64,000 nt of DNA from Nitrospira lenta (GTDB lineage Bacteria > Nitrospirota > Nitrospiria > Nitrospirales > Nitrospiraceae). The first letter of the stretch is position 1. Each line of letters starts with the position of its first letter. Under the pieces are notes generated by a model that did no database searches, was not told where the DNA came from, and saw nothing but the letters and a program-made list of their open reading frames with translations. Made by a program: the position numbers and the translations under genes. Positions 51,688 through 61,085 of the stretch are shown here, in pieces. The stretch covers positions 620,001-684,000 of the forward strand of contig NZ_OUNR01000012.1 of the NCBI RefSeq assembly GCF_900403705.1, in the 5' to 3' direction.

Positions 51688-51724
51688 GTCGGCCCGCTCG
51701 CGGAATAGCCGCGGGCGAGCCGAC
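51688..51724 (+). terminator. hairpin terminator after the porin gene
   Basis: GTCGGC and CGCTCGCGG on the left arm pair with CCGCGGGCGAG and GCCGAC on the right around AATAG. The stem is long and G+C-rich; no T run follows. Confidence 0.65.
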
Positions 51725-51775
51725 AGGCCGTGGTGGCTGAGGGGATCGTAGTTGTTGCGAGCAGGTGAGTCACCT

Positions 51776-52210
51776 ATGGCGGAAACTGCGCGTTCTCTAA
51801 AGCTGCCTCGCCCTCAAGACCAACTGGCCGGCTGTGCCTGGCTGCCACGGTTCGCCGAGAAAGCCAGACGGTTTCTCGATCAGCAGTTGCCGTTTATCTA
51901 TCGAGCGGCGTTCGGCAGTCGGCTTGGTATCGATGGCGCGTTTCTCCGGCACTTCAGTCTCACCATCGATCAGTTTCTTGCCGCAGTCCGTCGATCCGTG
52001 GACGATGCTGCGCTGGCCAAGTGGTTTCTGGCGCATCCGACTGTCACTTCCGAACGCATCGCCGAATGGAACCGTCGTGCCGCGCTGTTGGGGACCAAGG
52101 GGCATCCCGGCTATCTCACGCGGCATCTGCTCAAATGGGTCTTCTATCCCAAGTCGGTGGTGACGCCCGTCAACAGCCTCTTCGAAGCCATTGAACAAGA
52201 CGAACGCTAA
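51776..52210 (+). CDS. DUF5069 family protein
   Basis: 144 residues. LPRFAEKARRFLDQQLPFIY, then GAFLRHFSLTIDQFLAAVRR, AKWFLAHP and ERIAEWNRRAALLGTKGHPG match DUF5069, a small helical family of unknown function. ATG 51776; AGGTGAG about 12 bases upstream. Confidence 0.85.
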   Translation: MAETARSLKLPRPQDQLAGCAWLPRFAEKARRFLDQQLPFIYRAAFGSRLGIDGAFLRHFSLTIDQFLAAVRRSVDDAALAKWFLAHPTVTSERIAEWNRRAALLGTKGHPGYLTRHLLKWVFYPKSVVTPVNSLFEAIEQDER

Positions 52211-52296
52211 GCGGAATGCGCTCCGGGCGTTTCGGGTGAAGTCGTCTTATCTCGGCTGGTTTGATTTGCGGCCCGTCTGACCTCGCCGTAGCTCCG

Positions 52297-53412
52297 CTAC
52301 TCTTCCGTATGCACGCCGTCGAATCCATCGAGTGCGATGCCGAGCGAGGCCAGCAGCTCCTTTGTCTCGGGACTGCTGTCGGAGCGTGCGTGTTTCAGCA
52401 CCGAACGGTGGAGTGTGCGGAGCGGGGTCAGCACGCGCCGGTCGGTAGTCTTGCCCAGGGCGCGTACCATGATGATCTGAGTCTGAAGTGGTTCGTTCGG
52501 GAGTGCGGCGATGAAGGTGGGTACGATGTTGCTGTTGGGATGTAATGGGGCAAGGCGACCCAATCCGATGGCGGCGGCGCGATGTTGGTCGGGCGTGCCC
52601 GTGTTGAAGAGCGCGAGCAGGGCGTGGATGCCGTCTTCATGGCCGATGGTTCCCAGTGCGATGGCCGCGGATTGCACCACCGCGGGATCGGGGTCGTGCA
52701 ACGCCTTCGTCAGCCGGGGAATGGCTTCTACTGCGAGCATTTGACCCAGGAGTCCGATCACGGACTGCCGTTGTGCCCCCGTCGCGCCGGGCTCATTCAG
52801 CGCCGTGATCAGCCGGGCAGACTGTCCCCAGTCGGCTGCGAGCAAATAGGGGAAGGGATCGGTCTGTAACTGCTGCGCGAGTGCCGTGATCGCGTACGCT
52901 CCTGCGTCGGTTTGCCCCGCTTGGCGCGCCGCTTCTTGCGGATTGTTGAACGGCGTACGGACTTCGTGACGCCAGTCGGCCCAGCGGGTGCCGAAGCGAT
53001 AGGTCAACTGGCAGGCCGGTCCTTTCCAGAGCCGTACGGCGGCGTCGATCATGTCGGCGTCGCCACCGGAGCGGCCTGTTCCTTCCCACGTTTTCAACTC
53101 CTCACACTTTACTTTGACCGTAACCTCGTGCGGCTGATCGCTCTCGGTGACGATGCGGTACCCCAACCGTTCGAACCGTAGTGAGACCGCCTTTGTAATA
53201 ATGGCGGCATCGAGCGGGCCGCGGCTGCTCAGGGCCAGGGTCTCCAGGTGGATTTGCTCGGTCCGATGCAGAAGGTCTTTTTCTTCGGCGGTCAGCAATT
53301 CTTTGCGCGCGTGGGTCATGTCCGGAACGCCTGCGGCGAGGATCGATCCGAGAAAGAGAAGCATACAGGTCACGTGAAGGCGGCTGGCGGCGATGCACCC
53401 GAGTCTCATCAT
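52297..53412 (-). CDS. secreted HEAT-repeat protein
   Basis: About 371 residues. A signal peptide (VTCMLLFLGSILAAGVPDM) precedes a domain with an E-rich N-terminus and then HEAT-like repeats from about residue 200 (LTKALHDPDPAVVQSAAIAL, GIHALLALFNTGTPDQHRAA, IVPTFIAALPNEPLQTQI). Repeats of this kind bind other proteins. ATG 53412 with AAGGAG about 11 bases upstream. A perfect 21-base palindrome lies 100 bases upstream. Confidence 0.82.
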   Translation of the reverse strand: MMRLGCIAASRLHVTCMLLFLGSILAAGVPDMTHARKELLTAEEKDLLHRTEQIHLETLALSSRGPLDAAIITKAVSLRFERLGYRIVTESDQPHEVTVKVKCEELKTWEGTGRSGGDADMIDAAVRLWKGPACQLTYRFGTRWADWRHEVRTPFNNPQEAARQAGQTDAGAYAITALAQQLQTDPFPYLLAADWGQSARLITALNEPGATGAQRQSVIGLLGQMLAVEAIPRLTKALHDPDPAVVQSAAIALGTIGHEDGIHALLALFNTGTPDQHRAAAIGLGRLAPLHPNSNIVPTFIAALPNEPLQTQIIMVRALGKTTDRRVLTPLRTLHRSVLKHARSDSSPETKELLASLGIALDGFDGVHTEE

Positions 53413-53510
53413 AATCCGTGCGCTCCTTGTGGTGCGAATGGAGGGAGGAGGTGAATATATGTGGCGAGATTGTCTCATAGGCCAGGTGAGCGGGGAAAGG
53501 CTTCCATCTG

Positions 53511-53531
53511 GTTCATCATGACATGATGAAC
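53511..53531. promoter_or_regulatory. perfect 21-base palindrome, possible operator
   Basis: GTTCATCATG (53511-53520), one central A, and CATGATGAAC (53522-53531). Both arms are fully complementary. It lies between the minus-strand HEAT gene and the plus-strand PilZ-like gene, in 391 bases without another gene; a dimeric regulator could bind. No other copy was noticed in the window. Confidence 0.55.
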
Positions 53532-53803
53532 TAGTACTGTTCTCAGGGGAGGCGATCGTATGGCTGTAGGGAAATGACTACAGCCGCGTTATCTCTACAG
53601 TCTGAAGGGGATACGTAATTTTCCTGTGGTTCACTGTCCTGCTTTCCCTTCGTGTGTGAGCTGGATCATAGGGCTGGGATCGTCTAGAGGAACGAGAAAA
53701 TCAAGGAAGTGTTGGCGAATGTTCGGAGAGTGCGTTGTCGGTACGGCCCTTGCTCTATCCGTCATAGATATATTCCTCGGATGTAAGGAGCAAAGATCTG
53801 AAT

Positions 53804-54178
53804 ATGCAACATCGGGCCGTTTCAAGAAGTTGGGTTAATGAGCAAGAAGCCTCAGTCTCGTCGATCAATCGGCGGGAGGAGGCCCGGGTTGAAGATTGCC
53901 ACTCCTGCTCATATGAAATCATCGAATCCGGTGATCCTCAGGTCGCCGCAGTGCAGGAAGGCCAGATGTTTACGCTCAATCGGAGCGCACACGGGAGATT
54001 GCTGCTGATGGATCAAGCTCCGCGGCTCAATCAACGGATTGAGGTCCATAGCGCAACGCTCGGCTGGCGGCGCTCTACGATGGTCTATGATGTGCGGTGG
54101 ACGCGATCCATTCAAATTGGGCCGCAAGGCGATCTATTTTTGGTCGGGTGCCGGTTGACCGCAAGAGGGCCCCTGTAG
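53804..54178 (+). CDS. PilZ-like domain protein
   Basis: 124 residues. NRREEARVEDCHSCSYEIIE near residues 22-41 gives the Arg-rich PilZ-like opening, followed by FTLNRSAHGRLLLMDQAPRL (an NxSxxG turn) and DVRWTRSIQIGPQGDLFLVG. The cyclic-di-GMP motifs are degenerate, so binding is not certain. Start ATG 53804; AAGGAGC is about 14 bases upstream. Confidence 0.7.
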   Translation: MQHRAVSRSWVNEQEASVSSINRREEARVEDCHSCSYEIIESGDPQVAAVQEGQMFTLNRSAHGRLLLMDQAPRLNQRIEVHSATLGWRRSTMVYDVRWTRSIQIGPQGDLFLVGCRLTARGPL

Positions 54179-54217
54179 CTCGGATCTTCAGCTCTTCCTC
54201 GGTGCTATTCTCCCCCA

Positions 54218-55699
54218 ATGCCGTCGATAACGATTGATTGCCGCGGGCGATCATTTTATCCTGCGCGCATGTTGGCCGGATTCGTCGCGCTCTATCTGCT
54301 CTGTTCCGTCGGGATCGGTCTCTACGCGGCGACGCGCGTGCAGAATACGAAAGACTTTGCGGTGGCCGGACGGAGCTTACCGTTGCCGGTGGTGACCGCC
54401 ACCGTGTTTGCCACGTGGTTCGGCGCCGAGGCGGTGCTCGGCATTTCCGCGACCTTTGTGAAAGAAGGGCTTCGGGGCGTCGTGGCCGATCCCTTCGGAT
54501 CCAGCCTCTGTCTCATTCTCGCCGGATTGTTCTTCGCGCCGCGATTCTACCGCATGAATCTTCTGACAGTCGGAGATTTCTACCGCCTGCGCTATAACCG
54601 CACGGTCGAAGTCTGGTGCACACTTGCGGTCGTGGCCTCGTATTTCGGCTGGGTGGCGGCGCAGTTCAAGGTGTTGGGCCTCGTATTGAACGTAGTGACG
54701 GCCGGGGGGATCAGCCAGTCGCTGGGCATGATCGCCGGCGCGTTGGTCGTCCTCGCCTACACGACCTTCGGCGGCATGTTCTCCGTGGCCATTCTGGATT
54801 TTGTGCAAATCACGGTCATCATGGGAGGGTTACTGTATATCGGCTCGATCGTCAGCGGCCTGGCGGGGGGCGTTGAGACCGTGATTGCGCATGCGGCCGG
54901 CGCCGGAAAACTGGATTTCTTTCCGCCTGCCAGCCTCAACGCCTGGATTCCGTTTCTTGGCGCGTGGGTGACGATGATGTTCGGGTCGATTCCGCAACAG
55001 GATGTCTTTCAGCGGATTACCTCGGCGAAGGACGAGGCTACGGCGGTGCGCGGGTCGCTGCTGGGTGGGCTGTTGTATTTTGGGTTCTGCTTCATCCCGA
55101 TGTTTCTCGCCTATGCGGCCACTCTGATCGATCCGGCGCGTTTCCTAGCGCTGCTGGACACCGATTCGCAATTGGTCTTGCCGACGCTGATTCTGGAGCA
55201 TACGCCGCTCGTCGCGCAGATCGTCTTTTTCGGTGCGGTCTTGTCGGCGGTGATGAGCTGCTCCAGCGCGACGCTGCTGGCGCCGTCCGTCGCCCTCAGT
55301 GAAAACGTCTTCAAGCCGATGATCGCTCGCGTGAACGATGCGGAGCTGCTGCGGATGATGCGGGTCGTCTTGGTCGGTTTTGCCTCGGTGGTACTGGCGA
55401 TTGCCCTCTGGTCGGACGCCAGCATCTACACGCTCGTGGTGAATACCTACAAGGTCACGCTCGTGGTCGCCTTCATTCCGTTGCTGGCCGGACTGTACTG
55501 GCCGCGCGCGACGACGCAAGGGGCGCTGGCCGCGATCGCCGCCGGATTGATCTCTTGGCTTGCGCTTGAACTCATCGGCCCGGCCGATGCTGTGTGGCCG
55601 CCGCAGCTGGTGGGGCTGCTGGCGGCCGCTGCGGGGATGGTTGCGGGGTCGTGGGTGACCGGTCGGGATCCCGTGCGAGCTGGACGCGAGCCGCTATAG
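54218..55699 (+). CDS. sodium:solute symporter (SSS family)
   Basis: 493 residues with about 12-13 membrane segments. FAVAGRSLPLPVVTATVFAT, FGAEAVLGISATFVKEGL, FYRLRYNRTVEVWCTL and MMFGSIPQQDVFQRITSAKD are SSS/PutP blocks. A Na+-coupled uptake system; the solute is not predictable. ATG 54269 would remove 17 unusual residues and may be the true start. It overlaps the convergent MscS gene by 6 bases. Confidence 0.9.
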   Translation: MPSITIDCRGRSFYPARMLAGFVALYLLCSVGIGLYAATRVQNTKDFAVAGRSLPLPVVTATVFATWFGAEAVLGISATFVKEGLRGVVADPFGSSLCLILAGLFFAPRFYRMNLLTVGDFYRLRYNRTVEVWCTLAVVASYFGWVAAQFKVLGLVLNVVTAGGISQSLGMIAGALVVLAYTTFGGMFSVAILDFVQITVIMGGLLYIGSIVSGLAGGVETVIAHAAGAGKLDFFPPASLNAWIPFLGAWVTMMFGSIPQQDVFQRITSAKDEATAVRGSLLGGLLYFGFCFIPMFLAYAATLIDPARFLALLDTDSQLVLPTLILEHTPLVAQIVFFGAVLSAVMSCSSATLLAPSVALSENVFKPMIARVNDAELLRMMRVVLVGFASVVLAIALWSDASIYTLVVNTYKVTLVVAFIPLLAGLYWPRATTQGALAAIAAGLISWLALELIGPADAVWPPQLVGLLAAAAGMVAGSWVTGRDPVRAGREPL

Positions 55700-56506
55700 C
55701 GCGCGGACCGCTTGCCGTGCTTCGGGGATGGGGTACCCCGCTTCCGTGCACACGGCTTGAATGGTCCGGTTGGTCTCGAAATAGACTTGCCAGTAATGGC
55801 TGTTGTGGCAGAAGGGGCGGACGACCAGCAATGTGCCGTAGGCGTTGAATTCCAGGATCTCCACGAGTGGCGCGGGAGCATCGACGACGTTGGGAATCCG
55901 GGAGACGGCTTGTTTGAGTTTTGCCATGGCGTCCTTCGTATCGACGCCGTGCGCCAGCTGGGCCCGGAGGTCCACGCCGCGGAACGCATTGCTCGAATAG
56001 TTCACGATGTTATCGGCGAAAATCTTGTTGTTCCCTACGACGACGCGGAGATTGTCGCCAGTATGAAGCGTGGTGGCAAAGACTCCGATCTCCTTCACTT
56101 CCCCGGTCGCTCCGCCTGCACTGATCATGTCCCCGACGCGGAACGGGCGTAGCACGATTAAGAAGACGCCCGCGGCAAAGTTCGCGAGCAGTCCCGACCA
56201 GGCCATGCCGATCGCGACGCCGGCTGCGGCGATGATGGCGGCAAACGAGGTGGTCGCCACGCCCAAGGTGCCCAGTACCGCTACCAATAAGAGAATCTTC
56301 AGCAAGACGCCGGTAGTAGTATCGAGATAGCCGATCAGCGTGTGATCCATGCCGCGCGCCGCAAGGGTGCGGCCCAGCGCGGCGCGAAGCAGGCGGATTG
56401 TCCAGCTTCCGATAATCCAGATGGCCAGCGCTCCGAGCACCGTCCATCCGAAGGGCAGCACATGTGTGGTGACGAACGACTGAATATGCGAGAGGTTCAT
56501 GTCCAT
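55694..56506 (-). CDS. mscS: small-conductance mechanosensitive channel MscS
   Basis: 270 residues. Three membrane helices; the pore helix TM3 is AAIIAAAGVAIGMAWSGLLANFAAGVFL, followed by the MscS beta domain (RPFRVGDMISAGGATGEVKE, VVVGNNKIFADNIVNYS). It releases solutes on osmotic downshock. ATG 56506 has AAGGAGAT about 5 bases upstream. Confidence 0.93.
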   Translation of the reverse strand: MDMNLSHIQSFVTTHVLPFGWTVLGALAIWIIGSWTIRLLRAALGRTLAARGMDHTLIGYLDTTTGVLLKILLLVAVLGTLGVATTSFAAIIAAAGVAIGMAWSGLLANFAAGVFLIVLRPFRVGDMISAGGATGEVKEIGVFATTLHTGDNLRVVVGNNKIFADNIVNYSSNAFRGVDLRAQLAHGVDTKDAMAKLKQAVSRIPNVVDAPAPLVEILEFNAYGTLLVVRPFCHNSHYWQVYFETNRTIQAVCTEAGYPIPEARQAVRAL

Positions 56507-56656
56507 CGGGATCTCCTTGACCGCCAGTGAGCGTACTCGAGCCTGTCTGTTCCGGCAGCTTTCCTTAGCAGTAATTGCGGATTGGCGCAAGCTGGGTATG
56601 CGGAGGAATGCCGGATGGGGTCTCGTGGAGAAACCGCCGGGCCGCTGACTTCGGCG

Positions 56657-58480
56657 CTACCCGTTGGCGCGCTTTTCCTCCAGCGTCGTCCAGCGGGCAT
56701 AGAGTTGTTCGACGTTGGTCTGGGCCTCTGCCAACGCGGTATACCGGGCTTGCAATGCCGTGGCGTCGGAGGTGACGGCAGGATCTTCCGTTGCGGCTTG
56801 GCAGGCGGCGACAGCGGCTTCCGCCTTGACGATCAAGCCTTCGATCTTGTCCCATTCCTTTTGTTCCGAATGGGAGAGCCCTTTACGAGCCTGTTTCGGT
56901 TTGGGGCCGTTGTTACTCGCGGCGCGGGTGGGCACAGGGCCGGAAAAGCCGGAGCGTCCTCGTTCCTGAGCCGCTTCCCATTGGGCAAAGTCGGCGAACC
57001 ACTCGGCGTTGCCTGTTCCATCCAGCGCCAGCATCATCGTAGAGACTCGATCGAGCAGCCAGCGGTCATGCGTCACGAGGATCAGCGCGCCGGGAAACTC
57101 CAGAAGATTTTCTTCCAACACGTCGAGGGTCGGGATATCCAAATCGTTTGTTGGTTCATCCAGCATGAGCACATCGGCCGGTTGCAACATGAGCCGCGCG
57201 ATCAAGAGCCGGGCCTGTTCGCCGCCGGAGAGCCGGGACACGGGCAGATCGAGCTGTTCAGCCCGGAAGAGAAAGCGCTTTGCCCAGGACACCAGATGGA
57301 TCGAGCGATCCTGATAGATCACGGAATCGCCGCCCGCGGGCGCGAGGGATCGGCGGAGGGATACCTGTTGGTCCAGCGACTCCCGATGCTGCTCGAAGGT
57401 GACGATGCGAAGCTTGTCAGCGCGGGTGACGGTGCCGGTATCGGGTTTCAACGTGCCGGCCAGCAGTTTCATCAGCGTGGATTTTCCGCTGCCGTTCGGG
57501 CCGAGCAGGCCCAGCCGTTGGCCGGGACCCAGAATGAGCTCGAGATCCTTGACGATCTGCTGGGACCCCAGTGTCTTGCCCAACTGCTGGGCGACGATCA
57601 ACTGTTTGGATTTGCGCCCGGAGGCCGTGAAGTCGATTCCGGCCGGGGCCAGCTCGCGGCGGCCGTCGCGGTCCGCCAGGTCGCTGATCAGGACGCCGGC
57701 GGCGTCGATGCGGGCTTTGGCTTTGGTGGTGCGCGCTTTTGGGCCGCGGCGAAGCCACTCGACTTCGCGGCGGACTTTATTGGCGAGGGTCGCGTGTTCG
57801 TTCGCCTGGGCTTCGAGGTTGGCCTCGCGCGCTTCCAGAAAATCGCTGTAGCGGCCAGTGGCTTCGAACCGGCCCTGCGGATAAATCCGATTGAGTTCGA
57901 TCATCCGCTCCGCTACCGCTTCGAGGAAGCGCCGGTCGTGGCTGATGATGAGGTAGGCGCGGGTTTCGGATTTCAAGAGCTGTTCGAGCCAGAGAATGCC
58001 CTCGACGTCTAAATGGTTCGTCGGCTCGTCCATCATCAACACATCCGGCTCCATCAGGAGGGAGCGGGCGATCGCGAGACGCTTTTTCCATCCTCCTGAG
58101 AGCGTCCGCACGGGATGCTCGGAGTCGGGGAATTCCCCCAGGCTCAAGGCACGGGCGATGCGGCCGCTTTCTTCGTGCGGATCCAGTCCTTCCTCGCGCA
58201 GGGTCTGCGCCAACACGTCTTCCACCGTCAGGTCCGGCGGGAAGGTGGATTCCTGCGGCACGTAACTCAGGCGGACATGGCGGCGCAGAGAGCGGGTGCC
58301 GTCGTCAGGGTCTTCAATGCCGGCAAGAATTTTCAACAGCGTGGATTTGCCGGACCCGTTCGGGCCGATGAGTCCGACGCGATCCCCTTCGGCCAGACCG
58401 ATGGATAGGTCTGAAAAGAGCGGCTTCACGCCATAGCTCTTGCTGATGGACTCACAACTCAGGAGCATAATTGGTGGCAT
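56657..58480 (-). CDS. uup: ABC-F family ATPase, Uup-like
   Basis: 607 residues from ATG 58480. Two ATPase domains, each with GPNGSGKST (Walker A) and LSGG signature (LSGGWKKR, LSGGEQARLL), Walker B in MMDEPTNHLD and MLDEPTNDLD, and a linker between. A C-terminal coiled coil (about 530-607) is typical of Uup. No membrane part: a cytosolic translation or DNA-linked factor. It is minus strand between mscS and the response regulator. Confidence 0.92.
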   Translation of the reverse strand: MPPIMLLSCESISKSYGVKPLFSDLSIGLAEGDRVGLIGPNGSGKSTLLKILAGIEDPDDGTRSLRRHVRLSYVPQESTFPPDLTVEDVLAQTLREEGLDPHEESGRIARALSLGEFPDSEHPVRTLSGGWKKRLAIARSLLMEPDVLMMDEPTNHLDVEGILWLEQLLKSETRAYLIISHDRRFLEAVAERMIELNRIYPQGRFEATGRYSDFLEAREANLEAQANEHATLANKVRREVEWLRRGPKARTTKAKARIDAAGVLISDLADRDGRRELAPAGIDFTASGRKSKQLIVAQQLGKTLGSQQIVKDLELILGPGQRLGLLGPNGSGKSTLMKLLAGTLKPDTGTVTRADKLRIVTFEQHRESLDQQVSLRRSLAPAGGDSVIYQDRSIHLVSWAKRFLFRAEQLDLPVSRLSGGEQARLLIARLMLQPADVLMLDEPTNDLDIPTLDVLEENLLEFPGALILVTHDRWLLDRVSTMMLALDGTGNAEWFADFAQWEAAQERGRSGFSGPVPTRAASNNGPKPKQARKGLSHSEQKEWDKIEGLIVKAEAAVAACQAATEDPAVTSDATALQARYTALAEAQTNVEQLYARWTTLEEKRANG

Positions 58481-58628
58481 AGATCGTCGATCTGTATCCG
58501 GATTGGCCAAGATGTCAGGTGTCGTCGTCGGGAGAGGATTCTACCTGGCAGACACGTTCGTTGCCCCACAGTGTAGCAAGGGACGGGCATGGCTTACTAG
58601 GTGTAGCGTGGCGCGGGCGAAGATAAAG

Positions 58629-58991
58629 TTAGTGCGCCAGGGTATAGTTCACGAGGCGGCGAATTTGATCGGCCCCAAAGGGTTTCTCCAGAATATGTCG
58701 AGCTCCAAAGAGCTTGGCCACGCTCAGAAAGTTCTGCTCACCTGAGGCCCCGGTCATGGCGATGACGCGGGCGTCGAGAAATTCCCGGGTGAGTTCCAGA
58801 ATGACCTCCATCCCATCCTGTTCCGGCATCAGGATATCCGTGATGACCAGGTCGGTTGGCTGCGCCCGATAGAGGGCCAGCCCTTCGCGTCCGTTGGCCG
58901 CTTCATGGACCCGGTGGCCATCGGCCTCCAGCATCTCCCGCAGCAGGAGTCGTAGTGCCTCATCATCGTCGATGACTAGAATAGATGCCAC
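58629..58991 (-). CDS. single-domain response regulator (receiver only)
   Basis: 120 residues from GTG 58991 (GAGGAG about 6 bases upstream). SILVIDDDEALRLLLREML has the acidic pocket, VITDILMPEQDG holds the phosphorylated Asp, VIAMTGA the switch Thr and ILEKPFG the conserved Lys. No output domain: CheY/Spo0F-like. The partner kinase is not in the window. Confidence 0.9.
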   Translation of the reverse strand: MASILVIDDDEALRLLLREMLEADGHRVHEAANGREGLALYRAQPTDLVITDILMPEQDGMEVILELTREFLDARVIAMTGASGEQNFLSVAKLFGARHILEKPFGADQIRRLVNYTLAH

Positions 58992-59034
58992 GGCCGCTCC
59001 TCTATCTTCTTTCTCGATGATGTGCAGTCGGCGT

Positions 59035-59292
59035 TCAGGCCGCCTGGGCCACGATCGATTCGATCCCCAGGTGAACCTCGTCGTCGTGATAATCGGCCTC
59101 ATCTCCGACTGCGACGAGTACCGGGACTAGCCGCGGGGCCGGCCTGGCGCGACGATTTTGCTCCATGACGGGGTCATGGACATGGCCGCAATTCATACAG
59201 CGCAGGGCACTCACCCACGTATGACCGGACGTGCCGTCGAAATCCATCAAATTGTCCTTCACCATCAGTCCGCAGCAACGTGAACAGCTCAT
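59035..59292 (-). CDS. small zinc-ribbon protein
   Basis: 85 residues. CSRCCGLMVKDNLMDF and ALRCMNCGHVHDPVMEQNRR give two CxxC pairs for one zinc. The rest is acidic. ATG 59292 has AAGGAG 7 bases upstream. Function unknown; small proteins of this type are common in this bacterial group. Confidence 0.78.
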   Translation of the reverse strand: MSCSRCCGLMVKDNLMDFDGTSGHTWVSALRCMNCGHVHDPVMEQNRRARPAPRLVPVLVAVGDEADYHDDEVHLGIESIVAQAA

Positions 59293-59546
59293 GGTCGGTC
59301 TCCTTGGGTTGGGGGTCATTGCACGCATGTCTTATGTAAGAGGATACCGGGATTGCCGGAAAGCGTAAGACCAGGAAGGGTTACCTCGGAAGGGGGGGGC
59401 TGGGGCGGCAGGCATTTGGGCGCGACCCGCCAGCATGGCTCAAGGCGACATCCGTATCCACCGATAGAAGTACGGACGAGGTTTGGTCGATAGGCCGTGG
59501 GACTGGTGTGCGCAGGTGCTCTTCGATAACCTGAAATTAAGATGGA

Positions 59547-61085
59547 ATGATGGGCAGCGTGTGGTGGAAGCAGGCGGTTCTCGTCATGAGCGCGGTGATG
59601 GCCAACGGGTGTCTGGTCCAGCCGTATGTGTTGACGAAGGATGATGTGCGGGCACGTGTGACCAGCGACATGAAAGCGTTGATGGCCATCGAAGAGCCGG
59701 TGGCGGGGCCGATCGATCTCTATGGGGCGACCGCCCGGGCGCTCAAGTACAACCTCGATGCCAGAGTGAAAACCATGCAGGCGCAGCTGGCGCATCAGCA
59801 ATTGAACGTCGCGCACTACACCTTGTTGCCGCAGGTCTCGGCCAATGCCGGGTTCGACGGGCGCAATAACTATAGCGGCGGCGGTGCCCGTTCACTCATC
59901 GACGGCCGTCCGGTCCTTGAGCCGTTTACCTCGTCCGACAAAAACGTCACCTCCGGCAATCTGGCGTTGAGCTGGGATGTGCTGGATTTCGGGTTGTCGT
60001 TCGTCCGGGCGCAACAGGCGGCGGACAACGTGATGATCGCGGAAGAGGAAAAGCGGCGGATTGCCGTACGGCTGGTGCAGGATGTTCGGAGCGCCTATTG
60101 GCGGGCGGTCAGCGCGGAACGCGTGCTCCATCGGGTGGAGTTTCTCAACGAATCGGTGGGAAAAGCGCTGGAGAGTTCCCAGCAGATCGTCGACAAGAAG
60201 TTGCAGGCGCCGTTGACGCCGCTGAACTACCGCCGCGACCTGCTCAATATTCAGCGTGAGGTGCAGCGGCTGTATCGTGACCTCAGCACGGCGCGGACGC
60301 AGCTGGCATCGATGATGGGGCTGCCGCCGGGGACAATCTATGAACTTGCTGTGCCGGCCAGGACCGGGAACGTTCCGCTCGTGAATCTGGATACGGAAAG
60401 CATGGAGAAGCAGGCCTTGATGTTCCGGGCCGAGCTGCGGTCGATCGACTATCAGAAGCGGATCAGTGCCAAGGAAGCCCGTGCGGTATTTTTGGAATTG
60501 TTCCCCAGTCTCAAATTGAGCGTCGGCGGCTATTACAGCAGCAACAGCTTCTTTCTCTATCAGAACTGGCTGGGGTACGCCTCTCAGGCCAGTTGGAATC
60601 TGCTGTCTGCGTTTCGCACGCCGGCGAAATTGAAAGCCGTGGAGGCTCATCGGGAGGTGTTGGAGTCGCAAAGCCTCGCGCTCACCATGGCGATCCTGAC
60701 GGAAGTGCATGTTGGGGCCGTGCAATTCGTCCATGCGAAACAGGAATTTCAGAACGCACGGCAATATCACGAGACTCAATCCGCGATTGCCGAGCACACC
60801 AGAAGTCTCTGGCTCACCCATAGCACGAACGACCTTACGCTGATAAAGGAGCGGGTGAACGATGTCTTGGCCGAGGTCCGGCTGGACAGCGCGCAATCGG
60901 GCGTCGAGACCGCCTATGCGACCTTGATGGCGTCGTTGGGGGAGGACGCGGTTCCGGCAGGTCTCGGCGGACAGAGCGTGGCTGAGTTGGCCGAGGCATT
61001 GAAGAAACTCTGGGAGCCGACGGGACCGCGGACGGCCAGCGTCGAAAAGAAATCGGAGATCTATGCAACCTCTGTGGCGCGCTAG
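59547..61085 (+). CDS. TolC-like outer-membrane efflux lipoprotein
   Basis: 512 residues. A lipoprotein signal ends in MANGC. Two TolC repeats follow (IDLYGATARALKYNLDARVK, LPQVSANAGFDGRNNYSGGG, then ALMFRAELRSIDYQKRISAK and LFPSLKLSVGGYYSSNSF), with long coiled-coil helices. It forms the outer-membrane channel for the export operon. It overlaps the next adaptor gene by 23 bases. Starts ATG 59547 or 59550. Confidence 0.92.
   Translation: MMGSVWWKQAVLVMSAVMANGCLVQPYVLTKDDVRARVTSDMKALMAIEEPVAGPIDLYGATARALKYNLDARVKTMQAQLAHQQLNVAHYTLLPQVSANAGFDGRNNYSGGGARSLIDGRPVLEPFTSSDKNVTSGNLALSWDVLDFGLSFVRAQQAADNVMIAEEEKRRIAVRLVQDVRSAYWRAVSAERVLHRVEFLNESVGKALESSQQIVDKKLQAPLTPLNYRRDLLNIQREVQRLYRDLSTARTQLASMMGLPPGTIYELAVPARTGNVPLVNLDTESMEKQALMFRAELRSIDYQKRISAKEARAVFLELFPSLKLSVGGYYSSNSFFLYQNWLGYASQASWNLLSAFRTPAKLKAVEAHREVLESQSLALTMAILTEVHVGAVQFVHAKQEFQNARQYHETQSAIAEHTRSLWLTHSTNDLTLIKERVNDVLAEVRLDSAQSGVETAYATLMASLGEDAVPAGLGGQSVAELAEALKKLWEPTGPRTASVEKKSEIYATSVAR

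Noticed and set aside
56582-58012. 476-codon plus-strand frame over the ABC-F gene
   Set aside because: Antisense to both ATPase domains; no independent support.
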